This document shows positions 62,340 through 64,000 of a stretch of DNA of 64,000 nucleotides, piece after piece. The translations under genes and the position numbers were made by a program. Under the pieces are notes generated by a model. It was not told the DNA's origin and searched no databases. It saw nothing but the letters and a program-made list of their open reading frames with translations. The DNA is from Nissolia schottii (Eukaryota > Streptophyta > Magnoliopsida > Fabales > Fabaceae): positions 1,217,749-1,281,748 of the forward strand of contig QANU01029220.1 in the NCBI GenBank assembly GCA_003254905.1, read 5' to 3'. Every line of letters starts with the position of its first letter. The stretch's first letter is position 1.

Positions 62340-63100
62340 AAATTAAAATATACTTCTCTCCTATATAAGATATCCTTATAACATAACCCTCCTTATATGA
62401 GTTCAAATTGTCACAGTTGACATTACAACGTTAGAGAGCAAAATGAAGATTTGAGCATCCCTATGGACTTATCACAAGGGCAAGAGTAAAGAGGCCAAAA
62501 AGGAAACCTTGAAAACTTAGCAAAATTATTTATGGAAGAGATGCATGCAAAGTGGGTCAAGACCCTAAGCGGCCACCTTGCCCAGCTCAAAATATTAATA
62601 TTTGCTATGAATTGGACTTAGAAACTTATCCAACCCATATTAAATCTCTTATTTTGTATGTGTCTAGTTTAATTAGTGTGATTATTTAGTCCGCACTTTA
62701 TGCTTTGTTTTGTTCAACCCAATCTTTGCATTTTATTGGGCATAGGTCGAGTTTAAGTTTTAAACTAATTTAAGTAGTTATAAATACCTCAACAAACAGT
62801 AGTAGCCACAATTTTGATGAATTATAATTTTAGATTCGTTTTCTCTTTAAAAAACTGTGCGTGTAAGGTGACTAATTTATTTTGTTTGTTGCATCAAAAA
62901 ATTGAATAGTCTCATTCTAAGGTATTTTTCTTTGTGATATTTCGCTAATTTTGTATTCATTATCCCAATTATTTATGTTTCTAAGAACTAGTTTCTTAGG
63001 GTATTAGTAGGGAAGACTTCTATCCTATTGATTGTTCTTTATATCAAAGTTAGTGTGTGTTGGAATTCTTGAAACTTTATCATTAGGTTTCCACATCACT
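62340..63100. other. Intergenic, nothing recognised
   Basis: AT-rich, with no gene, RNA gene or repeat that I can support. Confidence 0.4.
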
Positions 63101-63107
63101 TCCCTTT

Positions 63108-63891
63108 TACTATAAAAAAGGGTGATCTGGGGCGGGTTTTTTTTGGTAATTTACTATTGTTTGAACCGCCACTTCTTATCTTAACAGCAGTTTTCCAAAC
63201 CGCCTCAATTTACACTTAATATATGATGGCAATTTCAATAAATTGAAAAATTATAGACTATATAGAGAGAGTCTATAAGCACTTTGAAATGTCTTTAATT
63301 TTGTATGGGTATTTTCTAAATTAATTTCTAAATAATAAGCAAGCTTACCTTGACCAATGTTGTAACAAGAACCACCAAATAACAAAGGTCACTCAAAGAT
63401 TCAACTAAACATCTCCTAACACAATAACATAATTGAAAATTTTTAGAAACCCTAGATTTGAGCTATTTTATGAATGATTGAACCTAAAACCCTAGATTTG
63501 AGCTATTTTATGACGGATTAAAGATAAAACCCTAGTTCAGAGCAAAAACATATCGATAGAGAAATTGAAGAAGCCACAAAATGGAAGCATATAATGAATC
63601 AAAAAGAACAAGAGAGAAACAAGAAATAGAAGACGTACGTATTGTGCGATTGTGGAAATGGAGATGGACGTCAGTAAGGGTGAAGGCAACAACAATGGCG
63701 CGAAGGCGGCGAAGTTGGCAGTGAGGCGATGGTGTTAGCGGTGAAGTCAGCGGCAGAACGAGAACGAACAAGAGAGAACGCGAACGGGGAGAGAGAGGGG
63801 GGTTGTTGAGAATTGTTATCTTAGTACATTTTTTGTTGTAAATTATTGAGAAAATTTAGAATTCTTACAGTTATTAGCCCTTTTTTTAGTG
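63108..63891. mobile_element. Candidate non-autonomous CACTA element
   Basis: Left end TACTATAAAAAAGGGTGAT; right end, reverse-complemented, CACTAAAAAAAGGGCTAAT. Near the left end are AACCGCC and GGCGGTTT-type words (63160-63215), as in the other CACTA ends of this window. The interior has two tandem units containing AAACCCTAGATTTGAGC (63447-63527). No transposase. Target duplication not evident. Confidence 0.5.
63447..63540 (+). repeat. Tandem 38-40 base repeat with AAACCCTAG
   Basis: AAACCCTAGATTTGAGCTAT plus a TTTATGA.GATT tail occurs twice, then a third partial AAACCCTAG.TCAGAGC. The heptamer resembles the plant telomere unit but is present once per long unit, so it is not a telomeric array. 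Confidence 0.7.
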
Positions 63892-64000
63892 ATAATATAG
63901 TGTTTACTCCACTTATTGCGCATCATTTTAGTTTAATTAGTTACATTTTTTTTCTAAATTAAAAAATATGATTTATAAAATAAATGTACAAGTTAATTAT

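Noticed and set aside
63447-63540. Interstitial telomere sequence
   Set aside because: AAACCCTAG occurs once per 38-40 base unit, not as a contiguous TTTAGGG array.

Overview
The window is nuclear DNA of a flowering plant, most likely a papilionoid legume. The evidence is large intron-rich genes with GT-AG introns, AT-rich intergenic DNA full of small DNA transposons, a decayed CACTA element, and a seed/cell-wall type eight-cysteine protein resembling legume hydrophobic seed proteins. The species assignment is inference. A 595-base run of N (24718-25312) shows that this is a draft assembly.

Three large housekeeping genes lie one after another on the minus strand, and I could place nearly all their splice sites by eye with reading-frame phase agreeing at every junction. 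(1) CAND1, the cullin-RING ligase exchange factor: 20 coding exons from the start codon at 9733 down to the window edge, encoding about the first 792 of roughly 1,220 residues, with a 5'UTR exon near 10874-11025. (2) A SART3/Prp24-type U6 snRNP recycling factor (Arabidopsis EMB140-like): 16 exons, 23038-14367, about 833 residues, complete. (3) Methionine S-methyltransferase (MMT): 12 exons, 37825-30415, 1,091 residues, complete. They share no pathway (ubiquitin ligase control, spliceosome recycling, sulfur metabolism), so the clustering looks incidental.

To the right, 39.6-44.9 kb is a decayed CACTA (En/Spm) transposon whose transposase reads on the minus strand in broken frames. The 45-64 kb part is gene-poor. 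It has an intact single-exon secreted eight-cysteine (HPS/proline-rich-like) gene at 52744-53097 (+) and a small two-helix membrane protein ORF at 59607-59425 (-), whose start codon overlaps the stop of an upstream ORF. The rest is repeats: MITEs (two with visible target-site duplications), a foldback element, CACTA ends with GCGGTTT-type subterminal motifs, degenerate minisatellite-like arrays, a (TA)n tract and a possible LTR.

Introns of the three large genes have collected MITEs, two SINE-like copies in opposite orientation and a LINE reverse-transcriptase fragment. I found no wholly new multi-gene system. The most useful oddities are two GC-AG introns (one carrying the LINE), a duplicated exon/splice-acceptor copy inside CAND1, a NAGNAG acceptor in the SART3-like gene, and the TAATG uORF/start overlap.
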